Under the pieces are notes generated by a model, which worked only from the letters and a program-made list of their open reading frames with translations, ran no database searches and was not told where the DNA came from. DNA of 64,000 nt, taken from NCBI RefSeq assembly GCF_009671205.1, contig NZ_CP045309.1, forward strand, positions 2,542,001-2,606,000, read 5' to 3'. Source of the stretch: Micromonospora terminaliae (GTDB lineage: Bacteria > Actinomycetota > Actinomycetes > Mycobacteriales > Micromonosporaceae). This document shows, piece by piece, positions 37,027-44,745 of this stretch (position 1 is its first letter; every line of letters starts with the position of its first letter). The position numbers and the translations under genes are program-made.

Positions 37027-38061
37027 ATGCGCGCGGTACGGATGACCGCACCCGGGGTGCTGGAGCAGGTGGAGGTGCCCACCCCGGCCGCCGGGCCGGG
37101 CGAGGTGCTGCTGCGCGTCGGCGCGGTCGGCGCCTGCCACTCCGACCTGCACATCCTCGACGCGCCGGCCGGGCTCTTCCCGATGCCGATGACCCTCGGG
37201 CACGAGATCGCCGGCACCGTCGACCAGGCCGGCCCGGGCGTCACCGGGTGGACCGCCGGGGACCGGGCGGCGGTCTACGGGATCATCGGCTGCGGTCGCT
37301 GCCGGGCGTGCCTGCGCGGGGCGGAGAACCAGTGCCGGGTGGTGCCGGTCGGCGGCATCGGGCTGAGCCGCGACGGCGGGCTCGCCGAACACGTGGTGGT
37401 GCCGGCCTCCCGGCTGCTGCACATCGGTGAGCTGGACCTGACCCAGGCGGCCCCGCTCACCGACGCCGGGCTCACCCCGTACCACGCCGTCGAGCTGGCC
37501 CGGGAGCGGCTGCGCCCCGGCACCTCCTGCGTGGTGATCGGCATCGGCGGGCTGGGCCACATGGCGGTGCAGATCCTCGTCGCCACCACCGCGGTGCGGA
37601 TCATCGCGGTGGACACCAGCGTCGCGGCCCTCGACCTGGCCAGCCGGATGGGCGCGCACGAGGTGGTGCAGGCCGGGCCGGACAGCGTGGACCGGATCCG
37701 GGCGCTGGTGGGCCCGCCACCGGACGGCGCGGACGTGGTGCTCGACTTCGTCGGCGCCGACCCCACCGTCACCACGGCCCGGCAGGTGGTCGCCACCGGC
37801 GGTCAGGTGCTGCTGGTCGGCCTGGCCGGCGGCACCCTGCCGGTGCGGCCGGTCGCCGACGAGCCGCCGACACTGCCGCTGGAGACGGCGGTCGAGGTGC
37901 CGTTCTGGGGTACCCGGGCGGAGCTCCAGGAGGTGATCGCCCTGGCCCGGGCGGGACAGTTGCAGGCCGACGTGCAGACCTTCGCGCTGGCGGACGCGCC
38001 GGAGGCGTACGACCTGCTGCGCCGTGGCGAGATCCACGGGCGGGCCGTCATCGTGCCCTGA
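37027..38061 (+). CDS. Zinc-dependent alcohol dehydrogenase
   Basis: 344 residues, GGAGGG upstream. The catalytic zinc site uses GACHSDLHILD and GHEIAGTV; the structural zinc loop is CGRCRACLRGAENQC. The NAD site is VVIGIGGLGHMAVQ. Members oxidise primary or aromatic alcohols; the substrate cannot be told. It ends base-to-base against the reductase gene on the other strand. Confidence 0.92.
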   Translation: MRAVRMTAPGVLEQVEVPTPAAGPGEVLLRVGAVGACHSDLHILDAPAGLFPMPMTLGHEIAGTVDQAGPGVTGWTAGDRAAVYGIIGCGRCRACLRGAENQCRVVPVGGIGLSRDGGLAEHVVVPASRLLHIGELDLTQAAPLTDAGLTPYHAVELARERLRPGTSCVVIGIGGLGHMAVQILVATTAVRIIAVDTSVAALDLASRMGAHEVVQAGPDSVDRIRALVGPPPDGADVVLDFVGADPTVTTARQVVATGGQVLLVGLAGGTLPVRPVADEPPTLPLETAVEVPFWGTRAELQEVIALARAGQLQADVQTFALADAPEAYDLLRRGEIHGRAVIVP

Positions 38062-39222
38062 CTACCGCGGGCCGGACTCCTCGGTGCCCTCCGGCCGCCG
38101 CGGGGGCAGGCGGTCCAGCAGGGCCAGGCCGGCCCGCACCGGGCGGCGCGCCAGGACCCGGTCGAAGCTTGCCTGCCCCAGGCAGAACCGGACGAACATC
38201 CGCCAGCCGGGCGGGGTGGCCAGCAGCGCGTGGAACACGTCGGGCCGCCGCGTGAAGACCTCCAGCAGCCGGTGCCCGGCGCGCATCTCCGGCACGAGCC
38301 GGAGCTGGACCTCCTGCTCGTAGCGGTCGAGGTCGCCGCCGGCCACCGCCTCGCCGGCCAGCCGGCCGGACCGCAGCGCGTAGCTGATGCCCTCCCGGCT
38401 CCACGGCTCCAGCAGGCCCGCCGCGTCACCGGCGACCAGGACCCGGCCGCGGCGCAGCGGCGAGTCCTCCGCCCGGCACCGGGTCAGGTGCCCCGAGTCG
38501 TGTTCCGGGGTCGCGTCGGACAGCCCGAGCCGGGCCACGAAGTCACGCAGGTAGGCGCGGGTCCGCTCACCCTCGCCCCGGCCCGCGATGACGCCCACGG
38601 TCAAGATGTCGCCCTTGGGGAACACCCAGGCGTACGAGCCGGGGACCGGGCCCCAGTCGATGAGCACCCGCCCGCGCCAGCGGTCCTGCTCGGCCGGTGG
38701 TACCGGCAGCTCCAGCTCCAGCCCGAGGTCGACCTGCCGCCAGGTCACCCCGACGTGCCGGGCCGTCACGCCGGAGGAGCCGTCGGCGCCGATCACCGCG
38801 CGGGCGCGTACCGTGTCGCCGTCAGCCAGCCGCAGGCGTACCTCGTCGGGGTCCTGCTCGACGGCGCGGACCGCGACGCCCTCGCGGACCTCGGCCCCGG
38901 CGGCGACCGCGGCGGCGCGCAACCGGTCGTCGAACTCCTCCCGGCGCACCATGGCCACCAGCGGCGCGGAGTGCCGGCGGGTGAAGCCGCGTCGCCCGTC
39001 CCGGGTGAAGGTGATCCGGTCGACCCGGTCGTGCGCGGGCACCTCGATCCGATCGGTGATCTCGGCCAGTGAGGTGCCGATGAGCCCGCCGCCGCACGTC
39101 TTGTACCGGGGATGGGTGGCCCGCTCGACCACCAGGGTGCGGACGCCGGCCCGGGCCGCCGCGTGGGCGGCGGAGAGGCCGGCGGGGCCGCCACCGACGA
39201 CGACGAGGTCCCAGATGATCAC
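38062..39222 (-). CDS. Geranylgeranyl reductase family FAD-dependent oxidoreductase
   Basis: 386 residues. The FAD fingerprint DLVVVGGGPAGLSAAHAAARAG starts at residue 6, then HPRYKTCGGGL (the family substrate loop), RAVIGADGSSG and GRVLVAGDAAGLLEPWSREGI, in order. The family reduces isoprenoid double bonds of menaquinone side chains or lipids, or acts in related tailoring. With a single copy and no biosynthetic neighbours the target is open; menaquinone is possible. Confidence 0.9.
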   Translation of the reverse strand: MIIWDLVVVGGGPAGLSAAHAAARAGVRTLVVERATHPRYKTCGGGLIGTSLAEITDRIEVPAHDRVDRITFTRDGRRGFTRRHSAPLVAMVRREEFDDRLRAAAVAAGAEVREGVAVRAVEQDPDEVRLRLADGDTVRARAVIGADGSSGVTARHVGVTWRQVDLGLELELPVPPAEQDRWRGRVLIDWGPVPGSYAWVFPKGDILTVGVIAGRGEGERTRAYLRDFVARLGLSDATPEHDSGHLTRCRAEDSPLRRGRVLVAGDAAGLLEPWSREGISYALRSGRLAGEAVAGGDLDRYEQEVQLRLVPEMRAGHRLLEVFTRRPDVFHALLATPPGWRMFVRFCLGQASFDRVLARRPVRAGLALLDRLPPRRPEGTEESGPR

Positions 39223-39371
39223 GGGTGCAGCCTAGGCCACGGCCTGCCCGTCCCGCCCGGCGCGCGACGCCCGCGACCCCCCGATCGGGTGGGCATCATC
39301 GGACACCGTCCGGGTAACCGCCGGGCGCAGACCGCCCGCCGGTCGGGCGGTCCACGCCGAGGAGGGAAGCG

Positions 39372-39608
39372 ATGCAGCAGGTACAGCTGTCTGCGATCGA
39401 GGAACGGGTGTACCAGGCGGTGACCGCGCTGGAGGTGCGGGGGCACGTGCCGTATCCGGACCTGATCGCCCAGGAGGCCGGTATGACCCAGGAGGAGCTC
39501 AGCGAGCCGCTGCACCTGCTCACCGAGCGGGGGCTGCTGCACCGGGAGGACTCCCCGATGGCCGGGCTGGACTTCGGACCGCGGTGGTGCGCGCGTCAAC
39601 CCGCCTGA
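39372..39608 (+). CDS. Small winged-helix-like protein
   Basis: 78 residues with GAGGAGGGAAGCG ahead of the ATG. The sequence AIEERVYQAVTALEVRG, YPDLIAQEAGMTQEEL and LHLLTERGLLHRED reads as a compact winged helix-turn-helix (three helices and a wing), similar in size to small actinobacterial DNA-binding regulators. It is transcribed toward the transporter gene 71 bases away and might regulate it; that is inference. Confidence 0.7.
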   Translation: MQQVQLSAIEERVYQAVTALEVRGHVPYPDLIAQEAGMTQEELSEPLHLLTERGLLHREDSPMAGLDFGPRWCARQPA

Positions 39609-39679
39609 CACCGTCGTTTGCCCCACCGGGGGCCGGGTAGCGATCGGGGATGCGTGATCGACGGTCTTCGGGAGGCACG

Positions 39680-41125
39680 ATGAGCACGGACCGGTCGTCG
39701 GCGCCGGTGGAGACCGGGGGGCCCGACGACCGGCATCGCTGGAAGGCGCTCGGGGTCGGCCTCGTCGCGGCGTTCATGACCCTGCTGGACGTCAGCATCG
39801 TCAACGTCGCCGTGCCGTCGATCGACCGGGCGCTCCACGCCACGCCCAGCGACCTGCAGTGGGTGCTGTCCGGCTACGCCCTGACGTTCGGTCTGGTGCT
39901 CGTACCGGCCGGGCGGTTCGGCGACGCCCGCGGCCGGCGTACCGCCTTCGTGGTCGGGGTGGCGCTGTTCACCGTGACCAGCGCGCTGGCCGGGCTGGCC
40001 CGCTCGCCGGAGTGGCTGGTCATCGCCCGGCTGGTGCAGGGCGCCGCGGCCGGGGTCGTCAACCCCCAGGTGAGCGGCATGATCCAGCAGCTGTTCCGGG
40101 GCGCCGAGCGGGGTCGCGCGTTCGGCCTGCTCGGCGCCACCATCGGCATCTCCACGGCGGTCGGCCCCCTGCTCGGCGGGCTGCTCATCCAGCTCGGCGG
40201 GGAGGAGCACGGCTGGCGCTGGGTCTTCTTCGTGAACATCCCGGTCGGCATCCTCGCCGTGGTGCTCGGCTGGCGCCTCATCCCCGCCCGCCCGGCCGGC
40301 CAGCCGGACCGGCACCGCTTGGACCCCACCGGGGTGGTGCTGCTCGGCGTCGGGGTGACCCTGGTGCTGCTGCCCCTGGTGCAGCGGGAACAGTGGCGCG
40401 GCGCCGGCAAGTGGGCGCTGATCCCCCTGGGCCTGCTCTTCCTGGCCGGCTTCGCGCTGTGGGAGCGCTGGTACGGGCGCCACCGCCCGCCCCTGTTCGA
40501 CCTGCGGCTGTTCCGGCTGCGCTCGTACACGCTGGGCTCGCTGATCGGCCTGGTCTACTTCGCCGGGTTCACCGCGATCTTCTTCATCTTCACGCTCTAC
40601 CTCCAGGTCGGGCTCGGCTACAGCGCGCTCGCCGCCGGCCTGGCCATCACCCCGTTCGCGCTCGGCTCCGCGGCCGCCTCGGCGATCGGCGGCCGGGTCG
40701 TCACGCGGTACGGCCGGCCGCTGGTCGCCGCAGGCCTGCTGGTCGTGATCCTCGGCCTGCTCGCCACCGTGTGGGTGCTGCGGGACGAGCCCCGGCACTC
40801 GGTGCCGCTGCTCCTCGCCGTGCCGTTCCTGCTCGCCGGGCTCGGCAGCGGGCTGGTCATCGCGCCGAACCAGACGCTGACGCTCTCCGAGGTGCCCGTG
40901 CCGCAGGCGGGCAGCGGCGCCGGCATGCTGCAGACCGGGCAACGCATCGGCTCGGCGGCCGGCATCGCCGCGGTCGGCGCCCTGTTCTTCTCGACGCTGA
41001 GCGACAGCCGTGGTGACTTCACCGTTGCGTACCGGCACTCGCTGCTGCTGGCCGTCGCGATCATCGCGGTGGCCCTGGTGGCGGCGGTGGTCGACGTCGT
41101 GGCCGGACGGCGTCACTCCCCGTGA
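39680..41125 (+). CDS. DHA2-family (14-helix) drug efflux transporter
   Basis: 481 residues from the ATG at 39680 (GGAGG upstream). The start LLDVSIVNVAVPSIDRAL and motif A GRFGDARGRRTAFVVG, plus motif C-like GPLLGGLLIQ, identify an EmrB/QacA-type proton antiporter. About 14 hydrophobic helices fit DHA2. The substrate is unknown. A palindrome just past the stop (41138-41153) could terminate it or serve the next gene. Confidence 0.92.
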   Translation: MSTDRSSAPVETGGPDDRHRWKALGVGLVAAFMTLLDVSIVNVAVPSIDRALHATPSDLQWVLSGYALTFGLVLVPAGRFGDARGRRTAFVVGVALFTVTSALAGLARSPEWLVIARLVQGAAAGVVNPQVSGMIQQLFRGAERGRAFGLLGATIGISTAVGPLLGGLLIQLGGEEHGWRWVFFVNIPVGILAVVLGWRLIPARPAGQPDRHRLDPTGVVLLGVGVTLVLLPLVQREQWRGAGKWALIPLGLLFLAGFALWERWYGRHRPPLFDLRLFRLRSYTLGSLIGLVYFAGFTAIFFIFTLYLQVGLGYSALAAGLAITPFALGSAAASAIGGRVVTRYGRPLVAAGLLVVILGLLATVWVLRDEPRHSVPLLLAVPFLLAGLGSGLVIAPNQTLTLSEVPVPQAGSGAGMLQTGQRIGSAAGIAAVGALFFSTLSDSRGDFTVAYRHSLLLAVAIIAVALVAAVVDVVAGRRHSP

Positions 41126-41137
41126 ATTGAGAACCGG

Positions 41138-41153
41138 CGCAGAACATTCTGCG
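41138..41153. promoter_or_regulatory. 16-bp perfect palindrome upstream of phoD
   Basis: CGCAGAACATTCTGCG, two 7-base arms around CA, lies 12 bases after the transporter stop and about 57 bases before the phoD start. The low-GC core is unusual here. It could be a regulator operator for phoD or a short hairpin. It is too short and lacks a U-tract for a convincing terminator. It does not match the PhoP direct-repeat box. Confidence 0.45.
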
Positions 41154-41209
41154 AATTCGCCGTCCTGAGGGGTGCGCCGGACAGGTAGACGGCGGTAGAT
41201 ACCTGGGGC

Positions 41210-42832
41210 ATGACGAACACCCTCGACCGTCGTACCCTCCTGCGCCTCGCCGGTGCCTCCGCCGGCACCGCCGTGCTGGCCGGCGCCACCCTCGCCGACC
41301 CCTCCCCCGCCGGCGCGGTCACCGCCGCCTTCCGGCACGGGGTCGCCTCCGGAGACCCGCTGCCGGACGGGATCCTGCTCTGGACCCGGGTCACCCCGAC
41401 CCCCGACGCCCTGCCCGGCTCCGGGGCCGGCCCGGACGTGGAGGTGAGCTGGCAGGTCGCCACCGACCCCGACTTCCGGACGCCGATCGCCGCCGGCACG
41501 TTCACCACGGGACCGGCCCGGGACCACACGGTGAAGATCGCCGTGTCCGGCCTCGCCGCCGGCACCACCTACTGGTACCGCTTCGGCCACGGCGGCGCCT
41601 GGTCGCCGACCGGCCGGACGATGACCGCGCCGCCCGTGGACGCGGCCGTCGACCGGCTACGCCTGGGCGTCGTGTCCTGCGCGAACTGGGAGGCCGGCTA
41701 CTTCGCCGCGTACCGGCGGCTGGCCGACCGCGGCGACCTCAACCTCGTCGTCCACCTCGGCGACTACCTCTACGAGTACGCCACCGGAGAGTTCGCCGCC
41801 GCCGGCCGGGTGGTCCGGCCGACCCAGCCGGCGCACGAGGTGCTCACCCTGGCCGACTACCGGATCCGGCACGCGCTCTACAAGACCGACCCCCACCTGC
41901 AGGCGCTGCACGCCGCCGTGCCGTGGGTGATCACCTGGGACGACCACGAGGTGGCCAACGACGAGTGGTCCGGCGGCGCGGAGAACCACACCCCGGGCAC
42001 CGAGGGCCCGTTCGCCGACCGGCTGGCGGCCGCCCGGCAGGCGTACCTGGAGTGGATGCCCGTACGGGTCGGCGCGGACGGGGCGATCTACCGGCGGTTC
42101 CGGTTCGGCCGCCTGGCCGAGCTGTCCATGCTGGACCTTCGCTCGTACCGGTCGGCGCAGGCCTCCGGCCCGGCCGTCGACGACCCGAACCGGACGATCA
42201 CCGGCGACGCGCAGATGGCCTGGCTGAAGGCGGGACTGTCCGGCTCCGCCGCCCGGTGGAAGCTGGTGGGCAACCCCGTGATGATCGCCCGGCTGGACGT
42301 CGGCGCACTGCCGTCCTGGCTGCTCGGCCCGCTCGGGAAGCTGCTCGGCATCCCGGAGAACGGCGCGGTGCTCAACGCCGACCAGTGGGACGGCTACAAC
42401 GCCGACCGCAACGAACTGGTCGACCACCTGCGGGCCACCGGGACCCGGGACGTGGTCTTCCTGACCGGCGACATCCACACCTCGTGGGCAAACGAGGTGA
42501 CCACCCGGTCGACGCTGTTCGAGCCGGCCGCGGCCGAGTTCGTCGTACCGTCGGTGACCAGCGACAACGTCAACGACTTCCTCAAGCTGCCGGCCGGCAA
42601 CGCGCTGAGCCAGCTCGGCGCCGGGCTGCTCCGCTCGACGAACCCGCACGTGCGCTGGGCGGAGCTGGACGGGCACGGGTACGGGGTGCTCGACGTGACG
42701 CCGCAGCGCTGCCGGATGGACTGGTACCACCTCGCCGACCGGACCAGCAGCACCAGCGGCAGCCGCTGGGTGGCGGGCTGGTCGGTGGGGACGGGCTCCT
42801 CCCGCCTGCGCGCCGAGAGCGCCCCGGCGTGA
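41210..42832 (+). CDS. phoD: Alkaline phosphatase D (PhoD), Tat-secreted
   Basis: 540 residues. A twin-arginine signal (DRRTLLRLAGASAGTAVLAGA split as DRRTLLRLAG and the hydrophobic core) is followed by the N-terminal beta domain (FRHGVASGDPLPDGILLWTR) and the PhoD core: SCANWEAGYFAAYR, HLGDYLYEY, TWDDHEVANDEW, FLTGDIHTSW. These Asp, Asn and His residues bind the iron/calcium cofactor. PhoD hydrolyses phosphate diesters and monoesters outside the cell. It shares a bidirectional terminator with the convergent wall-hydrolase gene. Confidence 0.95.
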   Translation: MTNTLDRRTLLRLAGASAGTAVLAGATLADPSPAGAVTAAFRHGVASGDPLPDGILLWTRVTPTPDALPGSGAGPDVEVSWQVATDPDFRTPIAAGTFTTGPARDHTVKIAVSGLAAGTTYWYRFGHGGAWSPTGRTMTAPPVDAAVDRLRLGVVSCANWEAGYFAAYRRLADRGDLNLVVHLGDYLYEYATGEFAAAGRVVRPTQPAHEVLTLADYRIRHALYKTDPHLQALHAAVPWVITWDDHEVANDEWSGGAENHTPGTEGPFADRLAAARQAYLEWMPVRVGADGAIYRRFRFGRLAELSMLDLRSYRSAQASGPAVDDPNRTITGDAQMAWLKAGLSGSAARWKLVGNPVMIARLDVGALPSWLLGPLGKLLGIPENGAVLNADQWDGYNADRNELVDHLRATGTRDVVFLTGDIHTSWANEVTTRSTLFEPAAAEFVVPSVTSDNVNDFLKLPAGNALSQLGAGLLRSTNPHVRWAELDGHGYGVLDVTPQRCRMDWYHLADRTSSTSGSRWVAGWSVGTGSSRLRAESAPA

Positions 42833-42836
42833 AGAC

Positions 42837-42879
42837 GCCGCTGGCCGGCACCCCGTTGTTCGGGGTGCCGGCCAGCGGC
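42837..42879. terminator. Bidirectional terminator between phoD and wall-hydrolase gene 2
   Basis: A perfect 18-bp stem GCCGCTGGCCGGCACCCC / GGGGTGCCGGCCAGCGGC with a seven-base loop. Plus-strand tail TTGTTGCTGTG; minus-strand tail GTCTTCACG. It serves both convergent genes. It is a near copy of the hairpin at 32470-32508. Confidence 0.85.
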
Positions 42880-42892
42880 TTGTTGCTGTGGG

Positions 42893-43441
42893 TCAGCTGT
42901 TCCAGTGCTGGTGGACGATGTCGGTGGCCTGCTGCTCCCACTGGGCGTAGGCGTCGGGGTAGGCCGAGACCTGCACGGTCTGGGCGGCCTCGGTCAGCGG
43001 CATCTTGTCCCAGCCGTCGACCTGCTTCAGGCCCTTCAGGAAGGCGAGGGTGGAGTACTCGGGGTTGGTGATCTGCTCCGGCGTGCCCCAACCCGAGCTC
43101 GGGCGCTGCTGGAACAGGCCCAGCGAGTCGTGGTCGTTCTTGTCGCCGAGGTGGCCCAGGTTCTCCAGCTTCGACTCCTGCAGCGACGTGGCGATCGAGA
43201 TGACCGCCGCCCGCTCCGGCAGACCGGCCTTCTTCGTCGCGGCGATGATCGCCTTGGCGTTGGCCAGCTGCTCGTCGTTCAGGTCGATCTTCGACTGCGC
43301 GCCCTGCACGGTCGCCACCGCGACCGGCTTGCTGTCGTGCACCGGCTCCGCCGCGTGGGCGGCGACCGGACCGGCGAAGATCCCACCGGTGAAAGCCAGA
43401 CCAGCAATACCCAGCACGCTCTTACGCAGCATCGTGTTCAT
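42893..43441 (-). CDS. Secreted lysozyme-fold (transglycosylase-like) protein 2
   Basis: 182 residues from an ATG at 43441 after GGAGCTACCCC. Near copy of protein 1: the same signal peptide (MLRKSVLGIAGLAFTGGIFAG), a shorter, different linker, then an almost identical domain (SIATSLQESKLENLGHLG, DHDSLGLFQQRPSSGWG). The upstream region is conserved for hundreds of bases, so gene 2 and gene 1 arose by duplication with their regulation. Probably cleaves or binds peptidoglycan outside the membrane. Two tandem SigR-type promoters precede it. Confidence 0.8.
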   Translation of the reverse strand: MNTMLRKSVLGIAGLAFTGGIFAGPVAAHAAEPVHDSKPVAVATVQGAQSKIDLNDEQLANAKAIIAATKKAGLPERAAVISIATSLQESKLENLGHLGDKNDHDSLGLFQQRPSSGWGTPEQITNPEYSTLAFLKGLKQVDGWDKMPLTEAAQTVQVSAYPDAYAQWEQQATDIVHQHWNS

Positions 43442-43585
43442 GAGGGGTAGCTCCATTCGGGGGTTGGCGCACACGCCGATGGGGGTCGGCCGTGCGCAAG
43501 CACCACGTCAGGCGCTCAAAGGAAAGTCTTGGGGGATCATCGGCGCGCGGGGCAGAGGCCTCTTCGTCGCGCCGGGACCATGTAC

Positions 43586-43611
43586 AACGACCGGCGGCCC
43601 ACCATCATTCC
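43586..43611 (-). promoter_or_regulatory. ECF (SigR/SigH-type) promoter P2 of wall-hydrolase gene 2
   Basis: Perfect GGAAT-N18-GTT on the minus strand, 145 bases upstream of the ATG, in the same position as P2 of gene 1. Spacer bases have diverged while both boxes and the spacing are kept. Confidence 0.75.
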
Positions 43612-43701
43612 GGGACCGGCACACCCACCTACGGCGAGCGGGTCCGGGGGCCCGAGCCACCCCGACTCGCGGGGCGCCTTCCTCGGCCGTGCACCGGGTA
43701 T

Positions 43702-43727
43702 AACGACCCCCGCCCGCCGGCCATTCC
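43702..43727 (-). promoter_or_regulatory. ECF (SigR/SigH-type) promoter P1 of wall-hydrolase gene 2
   Basis: Perfect GGAAT-N18-GTT on the minus strand, 116 bases upstream of P2. The -10 is followed by ATACCCGGTGCAC, similar to the sequence after P1 of gene 1. Confidence 0.75.
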
Positions 43728-43808
43728 GCCGCCGGGATGCCGCCGATCACCGCCGCGATCCGGACATTCACCCCAGACCGTGCGATGGTCGTCGCGCCGG
43801 CTGCAGAT

Positions 43809-43851
43809 TCTTGGACAGTTACCGTTCGCTACGACCAACAACTGTCCAAGA
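43809..43851. repeat. Inverted repeat with 12-bp perfect arms in an insertion
   Basis: TCTTGGACAGTT and AACTGTCCAAGA flank 19 bases. The segment is AT-richer than its surroundings and is absent from the otherwise alignable upstream region of gene 1, so it was probably inserted after the duplication or lost from gene 1. It could be a small non-autonomous element, a regulator site or a hairpin. Nothing else identifies it. Confidence 0.6.
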
Positions 43852-43905
43852 TCTCGACGGGGCGGGCTGGAGAGCCGCACACGCAAGGCCCGGTCCCGGG
43901 GGTCA

Positions 43906-43956
43906 GTGGGACACCATGGGTGTATCCGGGCCTCGGAGACACCCATAGCGCTCCAC
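43906..43956. repeat. 51-bp inverted-repeat element, copy 2
   Basis: Same length and core as the element at 33427-33477: GTGGGAC ... CCATGGGTGT ... ACACCCAT ... GCTCCAC. The inner arms are perfectly kept while the outer arms have one mismatch and one wobble. Located upstream of the P1 promoter of gene 2. Confidence 0.6.
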
Positions 43957-44142
43957 TCACCGTCGTCCAGCACAGCGCAAATCGGCCATTCATCCCAGCC
44001 AAGAGTGACGTGTGCGCGGCTACCAACGTGATGACGTGAACGGACCGCCGCGGCCCCCATCAGATCGTGTCCTCTCGGATGCCTGTCGACCTGACGTCGA
44101 CAACGACTCAACAGCGAGCGCGCGGGCAAGCGGAAACGCTGA

Positions 44143-44184
44143 CCCAGCCCCTCGCCCCACCCAGCCCCTCGCCCCACCCAGCCC
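44143..44184. repeat. 17-bp tandem repeat, about 2.5 copies
   Basis: The unit CCCAGCCCCTCGCCCCA is repeated exactly twice followed by a half unit. Local slippage repeat with no evident role. Confidence 0.7.
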
Positions 44185-44294
44185 GTCGTCCGCCAGGCTC
44201 GCTCGCCCCTTGCTCTGCAGCCACGGAAGCAACACCTGCGCACCCCGGGCGCTGCGTCGGTGGCTGCAGAGCAAGAGCGGCGCGAAGAGGGGCG

Positions 44295-44490
44295 CGGCGC
44301 AGGGCAACAGCGCCCGATGCGCAGCGGCAAAGGGCGCAGACAACAGCGCCGCCCGCCCGGTGCGCAGCGGGAAGGGGTGTAGACAACAGCGCCGGCCGCC
44401 TGATGCGCAGCGGGAGGGGCGTAGACAACAGCGCCGGCCCCCCCGGTGCGCAGGGAGCGGGCGGGGCGTAGACAACAGCGCCGCCAGCCC
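44295..44490. repeat. Tandem array with about 43-bp period downstream of RNA copy B
   Basis: The motif CAACAGCGCC recurs at 44305, 44341, 44384, 44426 and 44473, within degenerate units that read GCGCAGCGGGAGGGGCGTAG followed by ACAACAGCGCCGG. The last unit overlaps the terminator hairpin and tail of RNA copy B (minus-strand GCGCTGTTGTCTAC). The array therefore looks like repeated copies of the RNA's 3' tail. Copy A lacks it. Confidence 0.65.
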
Positions 44491-44624
44491 CCGGAGGGGG
44501 CGGACGGCGCTTGGGTGTCGGTGTGCAGGTCGCCTCTCGGCGAGTGGCGCGACGCGGCTCCAGCCGGACGGTATTCCGCGAAGGCAATTTAGGTGAGGCC
44601 CGGGGACACTGGGCACACCGACGC
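44468..44624 (-). ncRNA. Unrecognised structured RNA, copy B, with its own promoter and terminator
   Basis: Near-identical to copy A over about 122 bases. The closing stem is GCGTCGGTGTG (44624-44614) with CACACCGACAC (44525-44515); the single stem difference from copy A changes a G-C to a G-U pair, so the pairing is preserved. A 16-base-arm GC hairpin (44477-44511, two mismatches) follows, then GTTGTCTAC. The terminator sequences of the two copies are unrelated, yet both are hairpins in the same place. It lies downstream of wall-hydrolase gene 3 and has a GGAAC-N18-GTT promoter. Confidence 0.7.
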
Positions 44625-44628
44625 TCTG

Positions 44629-44657
44629 CACAACGGCCCGACCGGGTCCGCTGTTCC
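44629..44657 (-). promoter_or_regulatory. ECF (SigR/SigH-type) promoter of RNA copy B
   Basis: GGAAC, exactly 18 bases, GTT then GTG on the minus strand, with the RNA stem seven bases after the GTT. The spacer shares little with that of copy A, so the conserved boxes are not simply part of a recent duplication of the whole region. Confidence 0.65.
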
Positions 44658-44706
44658 GGGCCGGGCGGTGTCCGCCCTCACAACCGCATCGGGGGCAGAC
44701 GGAGAC

Positions 44707-44730
44707 GGCCGGCCCCGCACGGGGCCGGCC
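44707..44730 (-). terminator. Terminator hairpin after wall-hydrolase gene 3
   Basis: Perfect 10-bp stem GGCCGGCCCC / GGGGCCGGCC with loop GCAC, 16 bases after the stop at 44746. Different in sequence from the terminators of genes 1 and 2. Confidence 0.7.
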
Positions 44731-44745
44731 GCTTCGCTGGTCTTG

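Larger units (their letters stand above)
43442..44745. other. 1.3-kb non-coding region between wall-hydrolase genes 2 and 3
   Basis: No supported protein gene. From left to right it holds two tandem SigR-type promoters for gene 2, a 12-bp-arm inverted repeat, the second 51-bp inverted element, a 17-bp tandem repeat, a roughly 43-bp tandem repeat array, RNA copy B with its terminator and promoter, and the terminator of gene 3. The minus-strand open frame across it (44020-44631) is the array and RNA read as protein, not a gene. Confidence 0.7.

Noticed and set aside
44295..44490. CRISPR array
   Set aside because: The repeats are degenerate, GC-rich, without distinct spacers and without cas genes.
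44020..44631. A 203-codon minus-strand frame rich in Leu, Arg and Cys
   Set aside because: It is the tandem array plus RNA copy B read as protein; the similarity to the frame at 32193-32438 comes from the RNA sequence identity.
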